Assembly (NCBI GenBank): GCA_965178125.1
Contig: OZ237778.1
Span: 1-38,401, forward strand
Origin: Bilabrum cf. latius
Lineage: Eukaryota; Bigyra: Bicosoecida; Bigyra; Bicosoecida
Length of the DNA stretch: 38,401 nt
Direction: 5' to 3'
In this document: piece by piece, positions 21,498 to 33,125 of the stretch
Layout: each line of letters opens with the position of its first letter
How positions within the stretch are numbered: the stretch's first letter is position 1
Made by a program: the position numbers and the translations under genes
Notes under the pieces: generated by a model
Database searches by the model: none
Seen by the model: only the letters and a program-made list of their open reading frames with translations
What the model was told of the DNA's origin: nothing

Positions 21498-21512
21498 ATA
21501 TTTTGTATTGTA

Positions 21513-21585
21513 GGGCTAATAGTTCAGTTGGTAGAACACATCGCTCATAACGATGGAGTCGTAAGTTCAAGTCTTACTTAGCCTA
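21513..21585 (+). tRNA. trnM: tRNA with anticodon CAT (Met, or Ile if C34 is lysidine-modified)
   Basis: Acceptor GGGCTAA pairs with TTAGCCT, D-arm AGTTC...GAAC, perfect anticodon stem CATCG/CGATG with loop CTCATAA, T-arm GTAAG/CTTAC. Discriminator A. The anticodon CAT fits initiator Met, elongator Met or Ile(CAU). The first acceptor pair G-T and A37 leave the choice open. Two other CAT tRNAs exist in this window. Confidence 0.9.
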
Positions 21586-21599
21586 TAAAAACCCAGTAT

Positions 21600-21670
21600 G
21601 GTTATATAGCATAATGGTAATGCAAAAGTTTGCAAAACTTTTAAAAGTGGTTCGATTCCGCTTATAACCT
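21600..21670 (+). tRNA. trnC: tRNA-Cys (GCA)
   Basis: Acceptor GGTTATA pairs perfectly with TATAACC, discriminator T as usual for Cys, anticodon stem AAAGT/ACTTT with loop TTGCAAA giving GCA, T-loop TTCGATT. It lies immediately upstream of the LSU rRNA. Confidence 0.93.
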
Positions 21671-21689
21671 TTAAAATTATAATAAAAGC

Positions 21690-23378
21690 TTATTTTTTTT
21701 TTCGTAGTTGACTAGGTATTTAGGATTGAATGTAAAAAAACAAAAAGTCAAGATTAAATATAAAAATTAAAGTCTTGGATCAATATAATAAATTATTTAG
21801 ATTAAAATAACAATCAAGAGGTGAACTGAAACATCTAATTAACCTTTGAATAAATCAACCGAGTTTCTGTTAGTAGTGGCGAGCGAGGACAGTTAAGTAA
21901 AAAATAAAATTTTTTATGAATCAAAAAAAGGTGTATATTCCTGTAGTAAAAAATTTTATTTTTATTTAAAGTAAAACAATTTATGCGTATTTTGTTTGAA
22001 AATAAGAGATCCGTCTTTTATACTAAAAAAACTAAAATAACCGATAGTGAAGAAGTACTGTAAAGGAAAGTTGAAAGTAAACCCTTGTAAGGAAGTAAAC
22101 CTGTTTTCAGGGTGAAATAGAATCTTAAACGTATAGCTTAATCAGTTGGAGTATTTTATTTATGACAACGTACCTTTTGTATAATGGGCTAGTGAGTTTA
22201 TAAAAAAAGTAAACCTAAATTTTTAATTATGTAGGTAAAGCGAAAGCGAGTTTTAATAGAGCATTTAAATTTTTTTTATAATACCCGAAACTAAGTGATC
22301 TAGTCATGAATAGGTTGATTATAATTTTTATATTATAGGAAGACCGAACTCACGTCTGTAGCAATAGGCGGAGATAATTTGTGATTAGGGGTGAAAGGCC
22401 AATCAAACTTAGATATAGCTGGTTTTTTGCGAAATCTGTTTTAGCAGAGTGTTTTTTATATTTAAAATGAGGTAAAGCACTCAATGGGCAAGGGGGGTGT
22501 TATACTTTACTGAGTTCATGGAAACTTTAAATACATTTTATTAATTAAAAAGCAAACAAACTTTGGGTGCGAAGATCCTAAGTTAAAAGGGAAACAGCCC
22601 AGATTAAAATTTAAGGTCCTCAAATCTTTATTAAGTGAAAAAAGAAAAATATGGTATTGATAATCAAGAGGTAAGCTTGGAAGCAGCTATTCTTTTAAGA
22701 AGACGTAACAGTCCATTGATTAAATCGTATTTTTTTGATAATGTATAGGGGCTAAATAAAGTACCGAAAATTTAATAATATAAAAGTTAAAATTAGGTAG
22801 CAAAATATATCGTATATAGTAGCAATGTGTCATGTGAAAACATAGATTTCATTTCGATAAAAAAAATGCTAGCATGAGTAACGTAAAATGATGCATTAAA
22901 AACATCATCGCCGAAAATTCTAGGTTTTGTTAGGAAGACAGGATAAACCTCTTTTTTAGTTAATCGATTTCTTAATATAAAACGAATGTGTTTTATGATG
23001 ATTAAATTTTTATAAAATATGAACAAAGTTAAATTAAATAAAAACTTTAATTTAACTTTCAAGAAAAAATTTAAAAGTTAAATCGTACTTAAACCGACAC
23101 TGGTGAATAAGTAGAATATACTAAGGCGTACAAGATAATTACATTGAAGGAACTCGGCAAATTAGCTCTGTAACTTCGGGAGAAGGAGTATCTTTTCGAT
23201 TAATGAAAAGATGTCACTAAAGAAAAAGCGGCGACTGTTTATCAAAAACATAGGACTCTGCGAAGTTGAAAAACGATGTATAGGGTCTGACGCCTGCCCG
23301 GTGCTGCAAAATGAAAAAAAAAAGTGCAAGCTTTTTTTATAAATTCCAGTAAACGGCGGCCGTAACTCTGACGGTCCA

Positions 23379-23436
<58 letters not shown>

Positions 23437-23836
23437 CTTTACTGTCTCCAATGTAGGCTTGGTGAAATTGAGATGTCCGTGAAGACGCGGACTTTTTATG
23501 AAGGGACGAGAAGACCCCGTGCACCTTTACTGTAGGTTAAAATTGATTATTTTGATTGATCATGCAGAATAAATGGGAGCTATAAGCATCAGTGAGATAC
23601 CATTTTTTTTTTCTTAATAATCTAATTTATTTAAAGACAGTTTTAATTTGACAGTTTGGCTGGGGCGGCCTCCTCCTAAAAAGTAACGGAGGAGTCCATA
23701 AGATAAGTACAAATTATATATTATTATAATTGAAGAGCATAATGGTATAAACTTATTTAACTGAAAGATAGACATATCGATCAGAGATGAAAGTCGGGCA
23801 TAGTGATCCGATAATACTATACGGAAAGGTTATCGA

Positions 23837-23874
<38 letters not shown>

Positions 23875-24295
23875 GTTTCTTAAGAGTTCATATCAATGGA
23901 AACGTTTGGCACCTCGATGTCGACTCATCATTTCCTGAAGCTGTAGAAGGTTTCAAGGGTTTGGCTGTTCGCCAATTAAAATGGTACGTGAGTTGGGTTC
24001 AGAACGTCGTGAGACAGTTCGGTTTCTATCTTTCATAAAATATAGAAAAAAAAAGAAATTTTATCCTAGTACGAGAGGACCGGATGAAGATAACCTCTAG
24101 TGTATCAATTATGTATTTACGTATAAGTTATATGTATCGTTGAGAAGCCACGTTGTTTTGTTTGATTATTGTTGAAGACATATAAATAAGAAACCGATTC
24201 TTTATTTTTTCTTTATAAAAATTGTAGAAGACTACTACTTTAATAGGCTTAAGGTGTAATATTTGCAAAAATTTTAGCTTTTAAGTACTAATATT
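21690..24295 (+). rRNA. rnl: Large subunit ribosomal RNA
   Basis: About 2.6 kb of 23S-like rRNA with no intron or split seen. Landmarks: AGTAGTGGCGAGCGA (near 21872), GACCGAACTCACGTCTGTAG-like domain II sequence (22343), GGTCCAAAGGTAGCGAAATTCCTT region (23370), TTTGGCTGGGGCGGCCTCCT in the peptidyl-transferase domain (23654), ACGCCGGGGATAACAGGCTGAT (split, 23852) and the sarcin-ricin loop CCTAGTACGAGAGGACCGG (24064). The 3' end resembles the GGTGTAA...AGTACTAATA terminus. Both ends are estimates within ~20 bases. The antisense and sense small frames inside it are not genes. Confidence 0.95.
23025..23059 (+). other. Perfect 14-bp hairpin within the LSU rRNA
   Basis: AAAGTTAAATTAAA and TTTAATTTAACTTT pair perfectly around a 7-nt loop. 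It sits in a variable stretch upstream of the conserved AGTGCAAGC/AAACGGCGGCCG region, so it is best read as an AT-only expansion helix of the rRNA, not as a terminator. Confidence 0.75.
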
Positions 24296-24361
24296 TATTT
24301 TTAATAATTTATATATTTAATAATATTTTTTTAGAAGTTTAGTTTTAATTTAGTATATATA

Positions 24362-25936
24362 ATGTTACAAAATTATATAAAATTTTATAATTATTTTTTT
24401 CCTTATAGTATAATAATTTTCTGAGTAATCAGTTTTTTTACTCTTTTAACACATATTTTTAATAAAGGTATTCATTTCATAATGTCTTATTTTGATTTTG
24501 GGTCACTTTATTTATTTTTAATGGTTTTTTTACCTTTATTTTCTATTTTATTTATTTTATTATTTACACGTAATAATGTTAAACTAATGTATAAGTATTC
24601 TCTTTGAATCTCAATGATAATTTTCTTATTTAGTTTAGTAGGGTTAAACTTTGTGTCAATAACAGACATTTCTAGTTCTAGATTTTTTTTTTATTTAAGT
24701 CCGTTTACTGAAGTAAAAGTAGAGTTAGGTATTGATGTTTTAAATATTTTTTTTATAATATTAAATAATTTATTTACATTTTTATGTTTTATGTTTGCTT
24801 ATAATAGTAATATAAAAAAAACTGATATGATAATTTATTTATTTTTATTACAATGAGGTGTTAATAGTACATTTTTTGTTTTAGATTTATTCGGTTTTTT
24901 TATATTTTTTGAAAGTACTTTAATTCCTATATTTTTAATGATTTTAATCTATGGTTCTAGAGAACGAAGGGTAAGGGCCTCATTTTTAATTGCATTATAT
25001 ACATTATTTGGTTCAATTTTTTTATTTTTCACCATTTTATATAGTTTATCTAAATTTGGAACCACTAATTTTTATCTATTAAAAAATTTTGAATTAAATT
25101 CAATTGATCAACAATTTTATTGAGTCTGTTTTTTTCTAGGGTTTTCTACTAAAATTCCAATAGTACCCTTACATATATGATTACCAGAAGCTCATGTAGA
25201 AGCACCTACTATAGGTTCTGTATTATTAGCTGTTATTTTATTGAAATTAGGTTCTTATGGAATGTTTAGGTTTATTTTAGAGTTAGTAGCTTTTCAAACA
25301 TATAAATTTAATAATTTTTTTGGTATTTTTTCTATATTAAGTATTTGATTTACTAGTTTAACAGCTTTGAGACAAATAGATTTAAAAAAAATTATTGCAT
25401 ATTCATCTGTTGGGCATATGAATGTGATTATTTTAGGTTTTTTATTTTATAATTCAGAATCTTTAGAAGGTTCTTTATTTCAAATGTTGAGCCATGGTCT
25501 AGTTTCAGGTTCGTTATTTTTTTTAATAGGATCTTTATATTTAAGAGTTAAGGTACGTTCTTTAGAATATTTAGGGGGGTTAATGACTTTATTTCCGTTA
25601 TTTTCGATTTATTTTTTGATATTTTGTATGGCTAATATAAGCTTTCCTGGTACTAGTAGTTTTATCGGTGAATTTTTGATATTTTTCGGTATTTTTAAAG
25701 AATCTTTTATTTATAGTTTTGCAGGTTCTTTAAGTATGGTATTGGGGGCCGGTTTTGTCTTATGAGCATTAAATCGTTTAGTTTTTGGTTCTTTAAAAGA
25801 TATTTACCTTAATATTTTTGTAGATTTAAATCGTTTAGAATTTTTTATGTATTTATTTTTACTAATATTAACCTTTTCATTAGGAATTTACCCTTCTTTT
25901 ATATTAAATTACTTTAGTTTATTTTGATACAATTAA
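24362..25936 (+). CDS. nad4: NADH dehydrogenase subunit 4
   Basis: A 524-residue antiporter-like subunit of complex I. Motifs: [20 protein letters not shown] near residue 180, [20 protein letters not shown] near 260-277, [19 protein letters not shown] near 335 and [14 protein letters not shown] near 380. The first ~60 residues include an extra hydrophobic segment before the usual start region. The ATG at 24362 is the first in frame after the rRNA. Several Trp are TGA, including the WLPEAH tryptophan region. It ends seven bases before cox1. Confidence 0.96.
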
Positions 25937-25943
25937 AATTTAA

Positions 25944-27440
<1,497 letters not shown>

Positions 27441-27445
27441 TTATT

Positions 27446-27670
27446 ATGATGTTTTTATTTAAATCATATTTAAAATTGTTATTGAAATACTTAAGTTTAT
27501 TTATATTTTGTAGTCTATTTTATTTTGATATTTTATTTTTTAATCAAGATAACACAGATAATCTATGAAGCGGTATAGACTTAACTAATCTTGGGTTTCA
27601 GTGAGATACTTTGTGATTATGTGCTCCTATAGTAGAAACTCCCAATATTATATATACTTATATTATATAA
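27446..27670 (+). CDS. Unknown membrane ORF, paralogue of part of orf535
   Basis: A 74-codon frame (tandem ATGs) directly after cox1. Residues ~12-30 form a hydrophobic helix, followed by a polar tail with GIDLTNLGFQWD and a P-V-E-T segment. From residue 7 to its end it aligns without gaps to residues 51-118 of the next gene, with about 32 of 68 positions identical by eye (shared LSL, FYFD, FFNQ, the G-x-D-L and F-x-W-D patterns, P-x-x-ET). All three Trp codons are TGA. I do not recognise the family. It could be an independent gene or the relic of a tandem duplication. Confidence 0.6.
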
Positions 27671-27709
27671 AAAATTTAAATGACAAATATAACAAAATTA
27701 TTAAGTATT
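27670..27709 (+). repeat. Copy of the cox2 5' end (matches 2494-2533)
   Basis: The 40 bases that span the start codon of orf535 match the 40 bases that span the cox2 start at 36 of 40 positions, without gaps. The match covers the upstream AAAAATTTAA, the ATG and the first ten codons. Confidence 0.85.
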
Positions 27710-29287
27710 TTTTACTTAAAGTTACAATTCGTAGAGATGGTTTTAGATTGGCTTCAACGCTCATATTTCTATATTTTAAATTTTTTATACAACATTTTTT
27801 TAATGATATTTGAAAATTTTAGATTATTATCATTTACAAATTTTTTTTTGAAATTTTTAAGTTTATCAATATTTTTCATTTTTTTTTATTTCGATACATT
27901 CTTTTTTAATCAAGAAAATACAAGTGTTTTTATTGATGGGGTAGATTTAAGCGAATTTGAGTTTAAATGGGATGAGCTTTTTTTATTAAGTCCTGTTTAC
28001 GAAACTTCTGAATGTTTTTATGTATCTATTAATTGGGATTCGTTTGCATTAATTGATAATATAGCGGATTCCACAAATTCATTGGAAGTAATTAAGCAAC
28101 GAGTATTAAGTCCTTCTTGGTCTGATTATTTTAAAAAACCTTTTCGTTTAATAATTTCATTAGTTAGCGAAGGATTTTATTATATGATGTATATTGAGTG
28201 AACTGTTTTAGAGCACATGTTAGAAATCTTATTTCAAGAAAGTAACGATTCTGAACTTGGTAACAAGGTGGAAAAATTTTTAGAATTATGCAAAACTGAA
28301 ACAGGCAATTTAGCTTGTGTAACAGAAGCTAAATTTAATGAGGCTTTTAAGCCTAAAGATACAAACGATTGAAAAAAGTTAAAAACTATATTAGAAGCAG
28401 CAAAAAAGGGACAGCTTTTAGGACACCAGTCACATAGTACAACGCCTAATAAGGATAAGGTGGCCAAAGAAGTAATTTTTCACCTCAAGAAAGTTCATGA
28501 TAATTCTTGATATAAACTTTTTAATGATATTGGCTTTCATGTTAATCAAAATTGGCCAGTTTATGTAGGCGGTTTTATTGTATTAGGAGCAGCAGGTTGA
28601 TATCATTATGATGAGTGTTTGGGCTGATATAAATATACTTACTCTAGCGTTTGGGATACAATTGAATTGTCGAAAGATCAATTAAGTTGTACAGCCCAAC
28701 AGAGGTACGTTAATTATCACTTTAATAAATTTAAAGCAAACTTTAGCGTAGAATCATACTTTTGAATAGAATTTACTGAAGTTGAATTAACTAATTTTAA
28801 AAATACTTTTTTTTCACAAGGTAATTTCACATCGACAAATTATTATAAAGTAGTTCCTAAAATTTTTAAAAATAGTGTGGGTTCTAATGTATGGGTATCT
28901 ATTTTAAGAGAAAATCCTTTTTTTTTTATGAAATTAAATCAATCAAAAATAATATATATGTCCAATGCAGAAGAAATATTAAATCAATTAGAAAAGTTAT
29001 TTGTTGATGATTACCTTTTTTATAGCGTAGGTTTAGTTATAGGAGGCGTAGGTCTAATAAATTGGGTATTAAATAATTTAGAAGTTATTGATATTTTTTT
29101 AGAAGATAAACTTTTTTTTCTATGAATAATCGAATATTTTGATAATTTAAGATTAATGAGTATACCTTTAAAAGATGTTTTTTTTAAATATGAAGAACAC
29201 AAGGCTTATTTGAATATTGAAAATTTTAAAATTAAAGAAAAAACTTTTAGTGAATGATTAATTTTGTACAAAATTAAAAAATTCTAA
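27680..29287 (+). CDS. orf535: chimeric ORF of unknown function
   Basis: A 535-codon frame between orf74 and nad11. Residues 1-10 come from a copy of the cox2 start, residues ~15-36 match the nad11 N-terminus (QFVxMVLDWLQR shared), and residues 51-118 match orf74. The other ~415 residues are unassigned. Predicted membrane segments: ~54-72, ~293-310, ~448-465, plus a charged middle region (~175-270) rich in Lys and Glu. The frame is open with eight TGA and eight TGG Trp codons by my count, much more TGG than cox1. Its stop TAA is followed directly by the nad11 ATG. The nad11-like part has lost the cysteines that bind iron-sulfur in nad11. I assign no function. Confidence 0.8.
27723..27759 (+). 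repeat. Copy of the nad11 5' region (matches 29325-29361)
   Basis: 34 of 37 bases are identical and in the same reading frame as nad11. One difference turns a TGA Trp codon into TGG. Weaker protein similarity continues for about a dozen residues downstream. Confidence 0.88.
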
Positions 29288-30154
29288 ATGTATTTTTTAA
29301 TTAATCAAGAAATTTTTTTGAATGTACAATTCGTAGGAATGGTTTTAGATTGACTTCAACGTTTATGATTACAAATTCCACGTTTTTGCTATAATGTTTT
29401 TTTAGAGGTAGTAGGGAATTGTAGAATGTGCTTAATAGAACTAGAAAAATTAACAAAACCTACAGCATCATGCGCTGCTTTATTAGTTTCCAATATTTCT
29501 TTATATACTTACAGTCCTTTTGTAAAAAAAGTACAAGAAGGTGTTATGGAATTCGAATTAAATAACCATCCTTTAGATTGTCCTATTTGTGATCAAGGAG
29601 GAAAGTGTGACTTACAAGAATATTCAAAAAGTTTTGGTACAGATCGAAATCGAAACTTTCAATCTTTGAGACGTCCTGTCCAAGAAGATTCTACAGAACC
29701 TATTATAAAAATGACCATGGTACGTTGTATTCAGTGTACCCGTTGTATACGTTGCTTTAATAACTTTACTAATAAATACTTTTTGGGTACTTTTGGTAGA
29801 GGGGTAGACACAGTAATCGGTAGTTATTTAGATTATTTTTATCAATTAGAATATCTAAATTTTGTAATTAATTTATGTCCAGTAGGGGCATTAACTTCAA
29901 ATACAAACTCGTTTGAAGATAGAAATTGAGAATTAAAAAGTAAAACAAGTAGAAGTGCTTTAAGTAGTACCTCTAATAAATTAAATTATCAATACAAACT
30001 TCGTTCTAGTACTTCAATAGGATCCTCTAATTTAATGTTTGAAACAAATGTGGAAAGTTTATTAAATAAATATTATAGCTCTTTTTTGGGTATTTGATCT
30101 TTATTAATTTCAGATAAAGAAGTTAACGAAACCAGTAAAGAACATAGGAGCTAA
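29288..30154 (+). CDS. nad11: NADH dehydrogenase subunit 11, N-terminal iron-sulfur domain only
   Basis: The 75-kDa complex I subunit that carries electrons through several Fe-S clusters. Only 288 residues of the usual ~700 are encoded here. Seen: RFCYNVFLEVVGNCRMCLIE (2Fe-2S ligands), then SCAALLVSN, the NHPLDCPICDQGGKCDLQE block, CIQCTRCIRC and LCPVGAL for the 4Fe-4S clusters. After ~220 it changes to a Ser/Asn/Lys-rich tail and stops at TAA, so the large molybdopterin-like domain is missing. A similar N-terminal-only nad11 is known from some stramenopile mitochondria, where the second domain is nuclear. It abuts orf535. Confidence 0.92.
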
Positions 30155-30160
30155 TATTCT

Positions 30161-30228
30161 GGCAGTACGATATGGTATCAGTGCGGGTTCATGCCCCGGA
30201 ACGGATGGTTCAATTCCATCTATTGCCC
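30161..30228 (+). tRNA. trnM: tRNA-like gene with anticodon CAT, copy 1, minimal D-loop
   Basis: 68 nt. Acceptor GGCAGTA/TATTGCC, D-stem GATA/TATC with only a 3-nt loop (TGG), anticodon arm with loop TTCATGC on a GCGGG/CCCGG stem (outer G-G mismatch), T-arm GATGG/CCATC with TTCAATT loop. G37 next to a CAT anticodon is unusual for Met. It differs at 3 of 68 positions from the copy at 34634. Possible identities: elongator or initiator Met, or Ile(CAU). Confidence 0.8.
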
Positions 30229-30294
30229 TGTTTATTGACAGAAATTTATTAAGGTATTAATATAAAAAGAGTACCTCAAGTTTTTTAAGTTTAA

Positions 30295-30333
30295 ATGGAT
30301 AATAAAAATATAAAGATTAAAGTTAAAGTTTAA
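30295..30333 (+). other. Twelve-codon mini-ORF upstream of nad1
   Basis: Within the 134-base spacer between the tRNA and nad1, AAGTTTAAATG opens a 12-codon frame that encodes mostly Lys, Ile, Val and Asn and ends with TAA. The start context resembles the context of real genes here. It may be a leader, a relic or chance; nothing else is seen in this spacer. Confidence 0.3.
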
Positions 30334-30362
30334 ATTTTTCAGTCTTATTGTTCATTAATTAC

Positions 30363-31367
30363 ATGTTAAATATCTTATTTAATATTTTTTATTTTTTAGC
30401 TGTAGGGATAGGAGTCTTATTATCAGTGGCTTTTGTTACTCTATTAGAACGTCATATTTTAGGGTACATACAGAGACGTCAAGGTCCAAATGTTGTGGGT
30501 TTTTTTGGGTTATTACAGCCTATAGCGGATGGTGTAAAATTATTGTTAAAAGAAACTATAATACCGAGAAGTGCTAACCCTATTATTTTTAAATTTTCTC
30601 CAATTTTTACTTTTGCTTTATCTTTAGCAAATTGAGTAGTTATTCCTTTTAATATAGGGTGAAGTGTTTCTGATTTTAGTTTAGCTATACCTTATATTTT
30701 AGTAATAGCATCTTTAGGTGTACATTCTGTTATAATGGCAGGGTGAGCAAGTAATTCAAAATATGCTTTTTTAGGAGCATTAAGATCAGCAGCACAAATG
30801 GTTTCATATGAAATAGCTATGGGTGTAATGTTTTCTTGTATTGTTTTAATGGTAGGTTCTTTAAATTTAAGCGAAATAATCAATTCTCAAAAAAATATTT
30901 GATTTTTATTTTTATTATTTCCTTTATTTTTACAATTTTTTATTTGTACTTTGGCGGAGACTAATCGTCATCCTTTTGACTTACCTGAAGCAGAAGCTGA
31001 ATTAGTTTCTGGTTATAATGTTGAATATTCAGCTGTAGGTTTCGTTTTATTTTTTTTGGCTGAGTATAGTAGTATAATATTAATGTGTACTTTAACAGTA
31101 GTTATGTTTTTAGGAGGTTCTTATTTTATAGGAAACTTTTGATTGAGTTCAGTAAATTGAATTAACGATTTCATTTTATTACCTTGATCTTTTATTTTTA
31201 TTGCTTTAAAAATATTATATTTTATATCATTATTCGTTGTAATAAGAGCAACTTTACCTCGATATAGATACGATCAATTAATGCGTTTAGGTTGAAAAAT
31301 TTTTTTACCTATGTCTTTATGTATACTAATTATTTTGATTTGTATTTATCCTTATATAGTTTTTTAA
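30363..31367 (+). CDS. nad1: NADH dehydrogenase subunit 1
   Basis: A 334-residue subunit that forms the ubiquinone entry chamber of complex I. Motifs: [17 protein letters not shown] (~residue 30), [30 protein letters not shown] (~140), [20 protein letters not shown] (~200) and [18 protein letters not shown] near the end. The first ATG in frame is at 30363; an in-frame TTG at 30348 would add five residues. It lies between a CAT tRNA and the SSU rRNA. Confidence 0.97.
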
Positions 31368-31414
31368 AATTTATATTTAATTTCAATGTTATGTTTTATT
31401 TAAATGATTTTTTA

Positions 31415-33102
31415 TATAGTATTATTGGGTTTGATCCTGGCCCAGAGTGAACGCTAATAAATTGCTTTACACATGCGAATTAAACATATGAAAAATTTTC
31501 TTTTATAAGTAGTGAACGGGTGAGTATATCAATTTAGAATTAACTTTTAATTTAAATATAAAAAAAGTATGTATTACTTTTTTAAATTTTAAATATAAAA
31601 AAGAAAATTTTTGTTAAAAGAAGACTAAATTGTAGGATTAGGTTGTTGGTAATTTAAAAGATTACCAAGCCGATGATCCTTAATCGTCTTGAGAGGGGGT
31701 ACGATCACATAGGGACTGAGACAAGGCCCTAACTCTAATGAGGCAGCAGTGAGGAATCTTGGACAATGAGAGAAATCTTGATCCAGCAAATTTATAGGGG
31801 TGATGATGAAGATCTCTAACGAAACTGTGATTGTAAAACTCTAGTTTAAAGTTGATGATGACAATTTTAAATAATTAGTCTCGGTAAACCTCGTGCCAGC
31901 AGCCGCGGTAATACGGGGGAGATAAGCGTTATTCATATAGACTGGGCGTATAGGGTATCTAGGTCGATTTTAGTTTGTTTTATAGTATAAAAACATAGTG
32001 AAATTATGTTCTTATAAAAAACATAAAATCTGGTGAGTATTTAATGAATGAACATTATTTTTAAAGTTGGGGTGACATCCATTATAATAAAAAGAGTCTC
32101 AAGGGCAAAAGCGGTTCATTAATGAATATCTGACACTTATGATACAAAAGCATGGGGAGCAAATAGAATTGGAGACTCTAGTAGTCCATGCCGTGACTCA
32201 TGAATATTTAATTTTAAATTTATCAAATTTATATTTGTTTAAAGATTTAGAATTGCCGCTAACGCAAAAAATATTCCGCCTGGGTACTACGATCGCAAGA
32301 TTAAAACTCAAAGGAATTGACGGGGGCTCTTTGCAAACGGTGGAGCATGTTGTTTAATCTGATAATCCGCGTAAAACCTTACCAATCTTAATGTAGTGTT
32401 GCATGGCTGTCGTCGGCCCGTGTAGTGATATGTGGCACCTGCATGTGAAACGGGCAGAACCCTTGTTTATTAAGATTAAAAAATTTTTTTAATTTTTTAA
32501 AAGATAAGCTAAGACGGAACTTCTTAGGAGATTTTGATATTATTTAGAAATTATAAATAATTGGTTAGTACAATTAAAAGTACGGGCTCTTCACGGGATC
32601 GTATACTTTATAACATATAAAAGTTTTGATTTGAGGGCCATTATTTATGTTTCATTATGAAATTTGTGAAATTGCGTATTAGATGGAATCGGGGCTGAAG
32701 TCAAGTCGTCATGGCCTTTTTGGATTGGGCTACAAATGTGCTACAATGATAAAAACAATATAATAGTTATACTTTTATACATGTTTAGAAAGAATAACAA
32801 AAATTTTTTAAAAATTATCTTAGTTCGAATTATATCCTGCAATTCGGTTATATGAAGAAGGAATCGTTAGTAATCGTGAATCAGCACGTCACGGTGAATT
32901 GAGCTAGGGTCTTGTACACACTGCCCGTCAAATCACGGAAGTAATTATGGTTTTTAATTAATATAAGTATTGAAAATTAAAAGGGTTTATAATTTTTTTA
33001 TTTTTCAAATAAAAACTTTAAAAGGTTAAAAAACGGAATTATAACTGTGATTAAGTCGTAACAAGGTAATAGTTCGGGAACGAGCTATTGGACGTTATAA
33101 AA
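31415..33102 (+). rRNA. rns: Small subunit ribosomal RNA
   Basis: About 1.7 kb of 16S-like rRNA, uninterrupted. Landmarks: GGGTTTGATCCTGGC (31427), GTGCCAGCAGCCGCGGTAAT (31893), AAACTCAAAGGAATTGACGG (32304), the GCATGGCTGTCGTC region (32401), ACTGCCCGTCAAATCA (32919) and GTCGTAACAAGGTAA (33055). The 3' end reads TTGGACGTTATAAAA, so the CCTCC anti-Shine-Dalgarno of bacteria is absent. Ends are estimates. A small open frame at 32139-32357 is inside the rRNA and is not a gene. Confidence 0.95.
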
Positions 33103-33125
33103 TAAATATTTTGTTTTTAATTTTA

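Noticed and set aside
22793-23062. Minus-strand frame of 89 codons
   Set aside because: Antisense to the LSU rRNA with an AT-rich hairpin; no protein motif.
23162-23524. Two overlapping minus-strand open frames of 120 and 69 codons
   Set aside because: They lie antisense to the conserved peptidyl-transferase part of the LSU rRNA; rRNA conservation explains the absence of stops.
27601-27813. Plus-strand frame of 70 codons across the orf74/orf535 boundary
   Set aside because: It overlaps both orf74 and orf535 in a different frame, has no start context, and has no paralogue, whereas the other frame aligns to cox2, nad11 and orf74.
32139-32357. Plus-strand frame of 72 codons
   Set aside because: It is inside the SSU rRNA and covers the invariant AAACTCAAAGGAATTGACGG block.
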